A DNA stretch of 64,000 nucleotides, from NCBI GenBank assembly GCA_045615705.1, contig JAZLFH010000017.1:10808-74807 (forward strand). The letters run 5' to 3'. Source of the stretch: JAZLFH01 sp045615705. Lineage in GTDB: Bacteria > Bacillota > Clostridia > UMGS1883. Positions within the stretch are counted from its first letter, which is position 1; each line of letters opens with the position of its first letter. The notes beneath the pieces are model-generated. The model saw nothing but the letters and a program-made list of their open reading frames with translations. It made no database searches and was not told the DNA's origin. A program made the translations under genes and the position numbers. Positions 42,193-50,563 of this stretch are shown here, one piece after another.

Positions 42193-43718
42193 ATAACAAA
42201 CTCATAAAAACTGCCGGTTTTATGGCAATAGCCACCCTTCTTGCCAAGGTGTGTGCACTTCTTCGGGAAATGCTTATTGCTTACACATTTGCAGGCACAT
42301 TTGAAAGCGATGCCTACTATGTCGCAACTCAAATCCCCACGACACTTTTTGATATGGTCATAGGCGGAGTTATTTCCGCATCTTTTATTCCGATTTACAG
42401 CGGAGTTTTAAAAAATGACGGTAAAGAAAAGTCCAATACCTTTGCAAACAGATTTATAGGAATAGTTCTTTTTGCAACTTCTATCATCACCGTACTCGGT
42501 ATGGTTTTTGCAGGTAAATTGGTCTCCGTTCAAGCTCCTCTTTTTTCCGCAGAAGCACATGAATTGTGTACCAAACTGACTGCAATAATGTTTCCGATGC
42601 TTCTTTTTACGGCACTTGCGTTTTCATTTGTCGGGATACTTCAATCAAACGATGAATTTAACATTCCCGCACTTATAAGTCTTATTTCAAATGTAGCGGT
42701 TATCCTCTACTTTCCTCTTTTTTCAAAAAAATTCGGTATCGTAGGATTGTCGGTTTCAATGGTAATTGCATGGAGTCTTCAATGTGCGGTTCAAATCCCG
42801 TCCCTTAAAAAATTTGGTTTTAAATTTTTACCATCTCTTAAAATTGACGAAAATGTAAAGTCTGCACTTCTGCTTGCTCTTCCGATGCTTATAAGCACCT
42901 GGGTACAGCCTCTCTATTCGTTCGTAAACACTCGCCTTGCATCAGGTTTTTCCGGTGCGGTTTCATATCTTCAATATGCAAACAGAATTTATCTTGTCGC
43001 AACGGGTGTTTTTGCTTTTGTCGTTACAAATCTTGTCTTTCCGAAAATGTCCGGTGCAAATTCGGTAAATGACAAAGACGAAGAACAAAAACTTTTGGTA
43101 GGCTCGGTAAAAGCGGTTATGCTTGTAATCATTCCCGTGTGCCTTTTGGTGATCACTCTTTCTCGTCCGATAATTTCTATAATTTATGAGCGTGGCTCGT
43201 TTACTTCGGATATGACAGTCGTTACCGCCTCACTTCTTTCGGGATATTCGGTCGGTATGCTCTTTTTCTCGCTGAACGAACTTTTTTCAAAGACATTTTT
43301 TTCAAGAAAAAACTCTAAAACTCCTATGATAAATGCCCTCATCAGTATGGTTTTTGATGTTATTTTTGCGGTAGTTTTAAATAGGTTCTTCCCGCTTTTC
43401 GGTTTGGCACTTGCAACGGCTCTCGCATCTTTTGTAAATGCACTTTTAAACTACTTGGCACTTAAAAGAAGCGGAAAAATCTTTTCAAAGTGCGATTTAT
43501 ATATGTTTTTAAAGACTGTCGCATCCGCTTTTATTTCCTTAGTTGCCGTTTTGACAGTTAAATTTTTCTTGGAAAAAGTTTTATCAACTTCCCTTATCGG
43601 AAATATTGTTTATTGCGGTGTATCTTCGGTCGTTCTTATCGTGGTTTACATAGTTATGTGTATTCTTTTTAAAATTGATGAGGTTACATCACTTTTCAGG
43701 AAGGAGGATTATAGTTGA
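42189..43718 (+). CDS. MurJ/MviN-type lipid flippase
   Basis: This 509-residue MOP-superfamily protein has about fourteen membrane helices and the MurJ start (GFMAIATLLAKVCALLREML, then FGTFESDAYYVATQIPT-like residues). In the core family MurJ flips lipid II. Because this copy is encoded in a glycopolymer operon between CsaB and an O-antigen-ligase-like protein, it may flip the undecaprenyl-linked wall-polymer unit instead. Both options are open. The TTG start overlaps the stop of csaB by 4 nt (TTGA), with AGGAGGG 6 nt upstream. Confidence 0.88.
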   Translation: MNNKLIKTAGFMAIATLLAKVCALLREMLIAYTFAGTFESDAYYVATQIPTTLFDMVIGGVISASFIPIYSGVLKNDGKEKSNTFANRFIGIVLFATSIITVLGMVFAGKLVSVQAPLFSAEAHELCTKLTAIMFPMLLFTALAFSFVGILQSNDEFNIPALISLISNVAVILYFPLFSKKFGIVGLSVSMVIAWSLQCAVQIPSLKKFGFKFLPSLKIDENVKSALLLALPMLISTWVQPLYSFVNTRLASGFSGAVSYLQYANRIYLVATGVFAFVVTNLVFPKMSGANSVNDKDEEQKLLVGSVKAVMLVIIPVCLLVITLSRPIISIIYERGSFTSDMTVVTASLLSGYSVGMLFFSLNELFSKTFFSRKNSKTPMINALISMVFDVIFAVVLNRFFPLFGLALATALASFVNALLNYLALKRSGKIFSKCDLYMFLKTVASAFISLVAVLTVKFFLEKVLSTSLIGNIVYCGVSSVVLIVVYIVMCILFKIDEVTSLFRKEDYS

Positions 43719-45562
43719 TTTATAAAATAGCGGATAAATTTAAACTCTTATGGTTTAAACTTATATACTTTTATGACTCTTCTTTTTGCGAAAAGATAAT
43801 TTCAAGTGTCTGCAATTTTTTCATAAGAGCATCAGAAAACAGTTTCATTTGTAATTTGTTTAAGTCAAAAGAAATAAACGAATTTTGGGAAAGTTCTGTA
43901 TTCTTTAAAGTGCTTTACTCACCTGTAAGGCTTTGTGAATTATTTTACGAAAAAATCGGAAAAGACCTTAAAGAAAAAGCAAAAGAAAACTCTTTTATAC
44001 TTTTTGTGAAAAACATTTTTTATATTTCTCTTTTAAATTTAGGCTTGGTTATTTTTTCAATTTCATTAGGCACTCTTATACCGTCCATACTTGTTAAGGA
44101 CAAGTTCTCTGTTATCGTTTCGGCAATTTTTGTGTTTATTTCTTTACTCTTTATGATTTTAAAGAAAAACATGGTTACGGTGCTTTCAAACAGTCTTTTT
44201 CTCTCCTTTATAATAAAAAGCATCGGGTTTGATGTGCCAAAAGAAAAAGACGATTACAAAATTAAAAATCTTTATATCGTTTTACCTGTATTATTTTTGG
44301 TATCCCTTTTCTTTTCATTTTTGAAGCCCGTTGTATTTACGGCAACTGTGCTTTTTGTTGTCGGATTCACATTCCTTTGTATCTATCCGGTAGTCGGAGC
44401 ATTTATCTTTGTGTTTTTTGCACCCATCCTTCCCACTTTGGCGGTAGCAGGTCTTGTGGGCATTTGTATTTTGGCGTTTATCGTATCAATTCTTTTCGGA
44501 AGAAAATATCATGTTTCAAAGTTAAATTTCCCCATCGTTTTGTTTTTGGCAATTGCAACTGTTTCTACTCTTTTTGGAGTGGACAAGTATGACGGGCTTA
44601 AAATTGTCGCAATTTACATTTTATTTGCACTCTCGTATTCAATCTTGGTAAGTAACATTAAAACCTTCTCGATGTGGAAATCTCTCTTGATAACATTTAC
44701 TATGAGTGCATTATTGGTTTCGCTCTACGGAATATATCAGAATTTTACGGTTTCAAGCACAACTTCTCTTTGGGTTGACCAAAATATGTTCTCCGGCATA
44801 GAAAAAAGAGTTTTCGCAACCTTGGACAATCCCAATATCTTAGGCGAATTTTTGATTTGTGCATTACCGGTTGCGTTTTCCGTTCTTTGTGCATTTAAAG
44901 ATATTTTTAAAAAATTTATATATACACTTGTAAATATAGCTATGTTCTTATGCCTTATCTATACTTGGTCAAGGGGTGCATGGCTTGGAGTTATCTTGGC
45001 TTTGGGATTTTTCGTTCTTTTAAATGACCGGCGTTGGCTCATGATATGTTTTATCGGTCTTATTCTCACTCCGACAGTTCTTCCGCAAAACATTCTTGAA
45101 CGGTTTACAAGCATAGGTAACTTAAAAGATGAATCGAGTGCTTACCGTGTTTCTATATGGATTGCATCGTTCAGGCTTGCAAAAGATGTTATTTTAAGCG
45201 GAATAGGTGTCGGAAGCGGTGCTTTCAGTAAGATTTATCCCTCTTATGCCCTTGATGGAGCGGGATTTGCACTTCACGCACATAATTTTTTCATTCAGTT
45301 GGTAGTCGAAATGGGAATTTGGGGATTGTTGTCTTTCTTCTATATAATTTTTTACGCATACAAACTGATATATAAAGGCATCAAAAACGGTAAACAAATT
45401 CGCTTAGTGCTTTTGGGTGCAGGCGGTTCGTTGCTCGGGTTGATGTTTTCGGGAATGTTTGAAAATTTATGGTATAACTACCGAATGATTTTGGTATTTT
45501 TCATACTTCTTTCAATAATTTCAATAGGTTCTTCGGTAAAGGAGGACGATGATGTCAATTAA
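43715..45562 (+). CDS. O-antigen-ligase/polymerase-like membrane protein
   Basis: This 615-residue protein has about a dozen helices and a Wzy_C/WaaL-type core at about 330-560. TWSRGAWLGVILALGFFV and the periplasmic loop with AHNFFIQLVVEMGIWGL are the recognisable parts. An N-terminal cytosolic ~85 residues and additional helices precede the core, making it longer than usual. Such proteins polymerise or transfer lipid-linked glycans outside the membrane. In this operon it could polymerise the secondary wall polymer or link it. The start is TTG at 43715 (4-nt overlap with the flippase gene, AAGGAGG 7 nt away). Confidence 0.82.
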   Translation: MIYKIADKFKLLWFKLIYFYDSSFCEKIISSVCNFFIRASENSFICNLFKSKEINEFWESSVFFKVLYSPVRLCELFYEKIGKDLKEKAKENSFILFVKNIFYISLLNLGLVIFSISLGTLIPSILVKDKFSVIVSAIFVFISLLFMILKKNMVTVLSNSLFLSFIIKSIGFDVPKEKDDYKIKNLYIVLPVLFLVSLFFSFLKPVVFTATVLFVVGFTFLCIYPVVGAFIFVFFAPILPTLAVAGLVGICILAFIVSILFGRKYHVSKLNFPIVLFLAIATVSTLFGVDKYDGLKIVAIYILFALSYSILVSNIKTFSMWKSLLITFTMSALLVSLYGIYQNFTVSSTTSLWVDQNMFSGIEKRVFATLDNPNILGEFLICALPVAFSVLCAFKDIFKKFIYTLVNIAMFLCLIYTWSRGAWLGVILALGFFVLLNDRRWLMICFIGLILTPTVLPQNILERFTSIGNLKDESSAYRVSIWIASFRLAKDVILSGIGVGSGAFSKIYPSYALDGAGFALHAHNFFIQLVVEMGIWGLLSFFYIIFYAYKLIYKGIKNGKQIRLVLLGAGGSLLGLMFSGMFENLWYNYRMILVFFILLSIISIGSSVKEDDDVN

Positions 45563-46655
45563 ACTTATGCATGTGCTTACGGATTCAAATATCGGTGGTG
45601 CCGGTGTTTGGGTTGAAAACTTTTGTCGCTCATATAATAAAAATCTGTTTGACCTGGCGATTATTCTTCCCGAAAATTCACTCCTTATAAATCGTATTGA
45701 AAGTTTGGGTGTAAGAGTGATAAAAGCGTCAAATATTTCGGATAAGTCATTTTCTTTAAGCGGTGTTTTTGAACTTTTTAAAATTCTTAAAAAAGAAAAA
45801 CCCGAACTTCTTCATACTCATTCGGGACTTTCCGCAAGGATTTCGGCAAAACTTTTAAATATTCCCGTGATTTCAACAAGGCATTGTCTTGAAGGCAACG
45901 CTTCGGGTGTAAAAAAACTTATGTACAGATTGTTTAACAACTTTTTAAGTAAAAACTTTATTGCCGTAAGCGAGTATGTGAAAAACGAACTAATTGAAAG
46001 CGGAGTGAAAAAAGACAGAGTTTTTACTGTTTATAACGGAAGTTTTCCTCTAAAAGTGCTTTCCGAAGAAGAAATAAAAAATCTTAAAAAAGATTACGGG
46101 TTTGGTGAAGAAAATATCATAATCGGCATTTGTGCAAGACTTGAAGATGTGAAAAATCACAAATTATTTATCGAGTCAGCAAAAAAAGCGTATAAAAAAT
46201 GCGATAAATTAAGGTTTTTAATAGTAGGCTCGGGAAGTCTTGAAGATGAATTAAAAAAAGAAAGCGAGCCTCTTTTAAGTAAAGGAATAATCGTGTTTTT
46301 AGGCAGACAAGACGATATCACACCGTTTATGAATGTGATAGATATTAACGCTTTAACTTCAAAAGAAGAAGCACTTTCACTTGCTCTTATTGAGGGATGT
46401 TCACTTAAAAAGCCTCCCGTATCTACAAACTCACACGGTCCCTGTGAAGTAATCGGTGAAAACTGCGGAATTATAGTTCCGAATTTCAATTCTGACGCAT
46501 TAGAAGAGGCTTTCCTTAAACTATCGCTTGATAAAGAGTTGCGGCTTAATATGGGACAAAATGCTTATGATTACACCTTAGAAAAATTCAGTATTGTAAA
46601 GATGCAAGAAACTCTTGAAAAAATATATTATGAAACGGCAGGGATTACAAAATGA
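45552..46655 (+). CDS. GT4-family glycosyltransferase
   Basis: This 367-residue GT-B fold enzyme is probably cytoplasmic and membrane-associated. The N-terminal acceptor domain has TDSNIGGAGVWVENF; the C-terminal donor domain has IGICARLEDVKNH, GRQDDI and the E-x7-E-type motif in EEALSLALIEGCSLKKPPV. The sugar and acceptor are unknown. Two ATGs are adjacent; the second (45552) has the better 6-nt spacing from GGAGG. The gene begins inside the end of the O-antigen-ligase-like gene and belongs to the polymer operon. Its 3' end overlaps the next gene by 4 nt. Confidence 0.88.
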   Translation: MSIKLMHVLTDSNIGGAGVWVENFCRSYNKNLFDLAIILPENSLLINRIESLGVRVIKASNISDKSFSLSGVFELFKILKKEKPELLHTHSGLSARISAKLLNIPVISTRHCLEGNASGVKKLMYRLFNNFLSKNFIAVSEYVKNELIESGVKKDRVFTVYNGSFPLKVLSEEEIKNLKKDYGFGEENIIIGICARLEDVKNHKLFIESAKKAYKKCDKLRFLIVGSGSLEDELKKESEPLLSKGIIVFLGRQDDITPFMNVIDINALTSKEEALSLALIEGCSLKKPPVSTNSHGPCEVIGENCGIIVPNFNSDALEEAFLKLSLDKELRLNMGQNAYDYTLEKFSIVKMQETLEKIYYETAGITK

Positions 46656-47113
46656 AAAAAGGATTAAAAATCGGTATTGCAGACATCTTAATAGTTGCAT
46701 TTTTTATCGGTGTATTTTGCGGAGTGTACTACTTTTTAAATAACCGCTCCAAAACACAAAAAAGCACGGAACATTCTTCTGTTAGGGTAACTCTTGAAGT
46801 AAAAAAGGCTCGGGACGGTCTTTTTGAGGCAATAACTGTCGGAGATGAAATCTACGAAAAGGTCAACAATATTTATCTCGGAAAAATTGTTGATAAAAGC
46901 ATAACCGAAGCAAAAGAATACACAACCGATTCCATAAACGGCATTATGAAAGAAGAAATCGTTCCCCAACGCTACGATATTACGGTTACTTTTGAAGGTC
47001 CGCCGTCAGAATATTCAAAAATAGGTCATGAGCTAAGTGCTAAGGGAAAAGGATTTATGTGTAACGGCTATATCATCGGCTTAGAGGAGGAAATTAAAAA
47101 TGAAAATAATTGA
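46652..47113 (+). CDS. DUF4330-like single-span membrane protein (first copy)
   Basis: This 153-residue protein has one N-terminal membrane helix (about 10-29, IADILIVAFFIGVFCGVYYF) and an extracytoplasmic beta-rich remainder. It resembles the next gene's product, which looks like a DUF4330 protein, so the two are probably tandem paralogues. The function of this family is not known. It begins 4 nt inside the GT4 gene and overlaps the next gene by 14 nt, which ties it to the polymer operon. Confidence 0.7.
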   Translation: MKKGLKIGIADILIVAFFIGVFCGVYYFLNNRSKTQKSTEHSSVRVTLEVKKARDGLFEAITVGDEIYEKVNNIYLGKIVDKSITEAKEYTTDSINGIMKEEIVPQRYDITVTFEGPPSEYSKIGHELSAKGKGFMCNGYIIGLEEEIKNENN

Positions 47114-47594
47114 TGGCAAGGGTAAACTTTTTGGTAAGGTAAGCCTTATTGATATTTTTATTATTCTTTTAATAATTGCCTCTGTTTTTATAGTTATTAA
47201 TCGTTTTGGCGGAAACAATTCTTTTTCAGGTGCCGACAAAGAAATTACCTATACCATATTGGTTGAAGGTGTGCGTGAACCTACCTACAACGCTCTTACA
47301 GATGAAAAACATACGGCAATTACCGAAAAAGAGACCGGAAGGGAACTTGGTAACATCGTAAGTGTAGAAAAAAAGGACAGTTATATTCCCTCCTCTCTTG
47401 CAAACGGCGACTATAAACTTGTAAAAAACGAAGGTCGTTACGATTTAACCGTTACCGTAAAGGTTTACGGAAGCGAGGCTGTAAACAGTTACTATGCGTC
47501 TTCCGGCAGACAGTTGATGGTTGGAGAGGACATTAACTTTACAAGCGAAATTTTAGAAACAAACGGCATTGTTACCTCTATAAAAACGGAATAA
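47100..47594 (+). CDS. DUF4330-family membrane protein (second copy)
   Basis: This 164-residue protein starts IDGKGKLFGKVSLIDIFIIL, the typical DUF4330 opening, with one membrane helix (about 14-35). A ~125-residue outer domain follows, with SAEITYTILVEGVR-like strands. The function of the family is unknown. Its place as the last gene of a csaB-flippase-polymerase-GT operon suggests a helper in wall-polymer assembly or attachment. GAGGAGG lies 7 nt upstream of the ATG. A 17-bp palindromic terminator follows. Confidence 0.82.
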   Translation: MKIIDGKGKLFGKVSLIDIFIILLIIASVFIVINRFGGNNSFSGADKEITYTILVEGVREPTYNALTDEKHTAITEKETGRELGNIVSVEKKDSYIPSSLANGDYKLVKNEGRYDLTVTVKVYGSEAVNSYYASSGRQLMVGEDINFTSEILETNGIVTSIKTE

Positions 47595-47598
47595 TAAG

Positions 47599-47634
47599 AA
47601 TAATAAAAAGGGCTAAATAGCCCTTTTTATTATT
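47599..47634. terminator. Bidirectional terminator of the polymer operon and the 58-aa ORF
   Basis: This is a perfect 17-bp stem (AATAATAAAAAGGGCTA and complement) with an AA loop. The stop of the minus-strand 58-aa ORF lies in its right arm. Confidence 0.9.
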
Positions 47635-47806
47635 CGTCCTCCGGGAACCTTGAATTTTCATACCATAGAGGCATAAACTCTATGTTTCTCATATTGTCTT
47701 GCGGATATAATGCAGGACTTGTCTGGCTCATCGGTAAAAGTCCCAAATCGGCAAGCCTTTCGCACTCTACCATATAAGTTATGTACGCATATTTTGTATT
47801 ATCCAT
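47630..47806 (-). CDS. 58-residue conserved-looking small protein
   Basis: The ATG at 47806 with GGGAG 7 nt upstream opens a 58-codon ORF that starts MDNTKYAYITYMVECERLAD. It continues through MSQTSPALYPQ to IEFMPLWYENSRFPEDE. It is soluble, Tyr/Pro-containing and acidic at the end. I do not recognise the family; the proline- and tyrosine-rich look is reminiscent of small spore-coat-associated proteins, without proof. Its SD lies in the 3' arm of the tatD terminator hairpin. Codon use resembles that of neighbouring genes. Confidence 0.6.
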   Translation of the reverse strand: MDNTKYAYITYMVECERLADLGLLPMSQTSPALYPQDNMRNIEFMPLWYENSRFPEDE

Positions 47807-47810
47807 AAAA

Positions 47811-47850
47811 ACACTCCCTCAAATTCAGTATATGAATAAAGGGAGTGTTT
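47811..47850 (-). terminator. tatD terminator hairpin carrying the SD of the 58-aa ORF
   Basis: AAACACTCCC pairs with GGGAGTGTTT (10 bp) across a 22-nt loop that contains its own TTCA/TGAA stem. On the minus strand five Ts follow and then the ATG. GGGAG of the 3' arm is the only SD for the 58-aa ORF. Confidence 0.7.
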
Positions 47851-47852
47851 TG

Positions 47853-48629
47853 TTACACAATGCCGTAAAATCTTTTTGCGTTTTTTGTCGTCATTTCAAT
47901 AATGTCTTCTGCATCACATTCTCTAATATCTGCTATTCTTTTTGCCGTATGGTAGATGTAATGAGATGAATTTCTCTTTCCCCTGTACGGTTCCGGCGTG
48001 AGATAGGGAGAATCCGTTTCAATTAAAAGCCTGTCATTCGGTACATACTTTGCCACTTCCACTGCGTTTTTTGCATTTTTAAAGGTTACTACTCCGCCCA
48101 ATGAAACGCTCATACCTAAGTTTAAAACTAATTTTAAAGTTTCCTTATTTCCTGAAAAACAGTGCATAAGCCCGTTTAGTTCTTTTCCGGCATTTTTTAA
48201 AGTGTTAAGGCAGTCAAAAAACGCATCTCTCTCGTGTACTACAAAAGGCAAATTGTTTTCATTTGCAAATAATATCTGCTCGTAAAACCTTCTTTTTTGT
48301 GCCTCTTTTTGCTTTTCGTCATAATCGTAATGATAGTCAAGCCCTATTTCTCCTATGGCGACTGTTTTTTTATCGGCACAAAGTTTTTTAAGTTCATCAA
48401 AATCGCTGTCCTTCATCTCGTATGCATTTTCGGGATGCACTCCGACAGCCGAATAGATAACATCATATTTTTTTGCAAGTTCTGTGCTTTTTTTACTCGA
48501 TTTGATATCGCATCCTGCATTTACTACATATCCGACCCTGCTTTGTTTCAGGGTTTTTATAACTGTATCTCGGTCTGAATCAAAAGCCTCATCATCAAAG
48601 TGTGCATGAGCGTCAAAAATAAGTTCCAA
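47853..48629 (-). CDS. tatD: TatD-family metal-dependent hydrolase
   Basis: This 258-residue TIM-barrel hydrolase has the metal ligands of the family: DAHAHFDDEAF at the N terminus, IGEIGLDYHYDY, FVVHERDAFFD, MHCFSGN and IETDSPYLTPEPYRG. TatD proteins are 3'-5' DNA exonucleases and, in some bacteria, D-aminoacyl-tRNA deacylases. The TTG start at 48629 lies 1 nt after the metG stop, with AGGTGAG 5 nt upstream. The metG-tatD pair is a conserved arrangement in Firmicutes. Confidence 0.93.
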   Translation of the reverse strand: MELIFDAHAHFDDEAFDSDRDTVIKTLKQSRVGYVVNAGCDIKSSKKSTELAKKYDVIYSAVGVHPENAYEMKDSDFDELKKLCADKKTVAIGEIGLDYHYDYDEKQKEAQKRRFYEQILFANENNLPFVVHERDAFFDCLNTLKNAGKELNGLMHCFSGNKETLKLVLNLGMSVSLGGVVTFKNAKNAVEVAKYVPNDRLLIETDSPYLTPEPYRGKRNSSHYIYHTAKRIADIRECDAEDIIEMTTKNAKRFYGIV

Positions 48630-48630
48630 T

Positions 48631-50550
48631 TTATCTCACCTGTGAGCCGAGAGGCATATCCTTATCGGGATTTACGATGCTTATATCTTTTTCATTTGCA
48701 GCACAAAGAATCATTCCGCAAGATTCAACACCGCGAAGTTTTACAGGCTTTAAGTTAACTATTACAATAACTTTTTTCCCGATCATTTCTTCTGTTGAGT
48801 AGTTCTTGGCTATTCCAGAAACAATTTGTCTTTTTTCGTATCCCAAGTCCACTTTTAACTTGTAAAGTTTGTCTGCCCCTTCAATTTTTTCGCACTCTGT
48901 AACTTTTCCGAGGCGGAGGTCGATTTTTTCAAAATCTTCCATTGTAATTTCGTCTTTCTCATCTGGTTTTTCTGTCTTTTGTGCTGATTTTTGAAGCATT
49001 GCAAGTTCTTCTAATTCCTTTTCTTGGTCAAGGCGAGGAAAAAGAGGTTCGCCTTTTTTAACCGTGAAGTTTTCCCCTATTGAACCGAAATTGAGTGCAG
49101 AGTCAAATCCAAGTCTTTTTGCACCCATTCTTTCAAGCATTTTATCTGATGTGTCGGGCATTACGGGAGTTATTAACTCTGCAATTATCCTGATTGTTTC
49201 TGCCAAATTATAAAGCACGCAGGCAAGTCTTTTCTTTTTACTCTCGTCCTTAGCAAGTGCCCAAGGCATAGTTTCATCAATATACTTGTTTGCCCTTGAA
49301 ACAAGTTTCCAAATTTCAGAAAGTGCCTGCGAAAACTGAAATGTATCCATGTTTTCACATACGGAAACAGAAACTTCTTTTGAAAGTTTTATAAACGAAG
49401 CATCTTCATCGCCTTCTTCTCTTTCTTTCGGAAGTGTTCCGCCAAAGTATTTTTCTATCATACTCTCTGTTCTCGAAACAAGATTTCCGAGGTCGTTTGC
49501 CAAGTCGGAATTTATTCTTGATATAAGTGCTTCATTTGAAAATGTACCGTCTGCACCAAAAGGCATCTCTCTCATTAAGAAATATCTCAGTGCATCAACT
49601 CCGTATCTCTCCGCTAAAATAACCGGGTCAACAACATTTCCCTTAGATTTACTCATCTTTCCGCCGTCAAGGAGCAACCAGCCATGCCCGTAAACCTGTT
49701 TCGGGAGCGGAAGATCAAGTGCCATAAGCATTGCCGGCCAAATAATAGAGTGGAAACGAACAATTTCTTTTCCCACGAGGTGTAAATCTGCGGGCCAAAA
49801 CTTTTCAAAATCCGACTCGTCATCCGAAAAAGCACCAAGTGCGGTTATATAGTTTGAAAGTGCATCAATCCAGACATACGCTACATGTTTTGGGTCAAAT
49901 TCAACAGGTACACCCCAATCAAAAGTCGTCCTTGAAACGCATAAATCATCAAGTCCCGGAATCAAAAAGTTATTTAACATCTCGTTCTGTCTTGATGGTG
50001 GTTGTAAAAAATCGGGATTATTTTTTATCAAATCAATTAATCTGTCCTGGTACTTTGAAAGGCGGAAAAAGTAACTTTCTTCACGCGTCTTTTCAACCGG
50101 TCTGTCGCAGTCGGGACATTTGCCGTTCTTTAACTGATGCTCTGTCCAAAAAGCTTCACAAGGAGTACAATACCAGCCTTCATACTCACTCTTGTATATA
50201 TCGCCTTTTTCATAAAGTTTATTAAAGATTTTTTGTACAGCCTTCTCGTGCATTTCGTCAGTTGTACGAATAAAGCGGTCATTGGAAATATTCATAAGTT
50301 TCCACAAATCTTTAATTCCCGCTACTACCTCGTCAACATATTCTTTCGGTGTAACGCCTTTTTCCTCTGCTATTCTTTGAATTTTTTGACCATGCTCGTC
50401 AGTTCCGGTCAAAAACATAACATCATAGCCTTTTGACCGTTTGTACCTTGCTATTGAATCTGCCGCAACAGTACAATAAGTATGCCCTATGTGAAGTTTA
50501 TCACTCGGATAATAAATAGGGGTTGTTATATAAAATTTTTCTTTTGTCAT
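48631..50550 (-). CDS. metG: Methionyl-tRNA synthetase
   Basis: MetG charges tRNA-Met. The 639-residue protein has HIGH in PSDKLHIGHTYCT, a zinc-type CTPCEAFW and CPDCDRP pair, and KMSKS in GGKMSKSKGNVVDP. A C-terminal Trbp111-like tRNA-binding domain follows (about 535-639, EKIDLRLGKVTECEKIEGADKLYKL). It is full length for the long form. The ATG at 50550 has GAGGAGG 8 nt upstream; an in-frame ATG 21 nt further up lacks an SD. It follows the CDF-transporter gene by 13 nt, so a CDF-metG-tatD operon is likely. Confidence 0.96.
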   Translation of the reverse strand: MTKEKFYITTPIYYPSDKLHIGHTYCTVAADSIARYKRSKGYDVMFLTGTDEHGQKIQRIAEEKGVTPKEYVDEVVAGIKDLWKLMNISNDRFIRTTDEMHEKAVQKIFNKLYEKGDIYKSEYEGWYCTPCEAFWTEHQLKNGKCPDCDRPVEKTREESYFFRLSKYQDRLIDLIKNNPDFLQPPSRQNEMLNNFLIPGLDDLCVSRTTFDWGVPVEFDPKHVAYVWIDALSNYITALGAFSDDESDFEKFWPADLHLVGKEIVRFHSIIWPAMLMALDLPLPKQVYGHGWLLLDGGKMSKSKGNVVDPVILAERYGVDALRYFLMREMPFGADGTFSNEALISRINSDLANDLGNLVSRTESMIEKYFGGTLPKEREEGDEDASFIKLSKEVSVSVCENMDTFQFSQALSEIWKLVSRANKYIDETMPWALAKDESKKKRLACVLYNLAETIRIIAELITPVMPDTSDKMLERMGAKRLGFDSALNFGSIGENFTVKKGEPLFPRLDQEKELEELAMLQKSAQKTEKPDEKDEITMEDFEKIDLRLGKVTECEKIEGADKLYKLKVDLGYEKRQIVSGIAKNYSTEEMIGKKVIVIVNLKPVKLRGVESCGMILCAANEKDISIVNPDKDMPLGSQVR

Positions 50551-50563
50551 TTTATGTTCCTCC

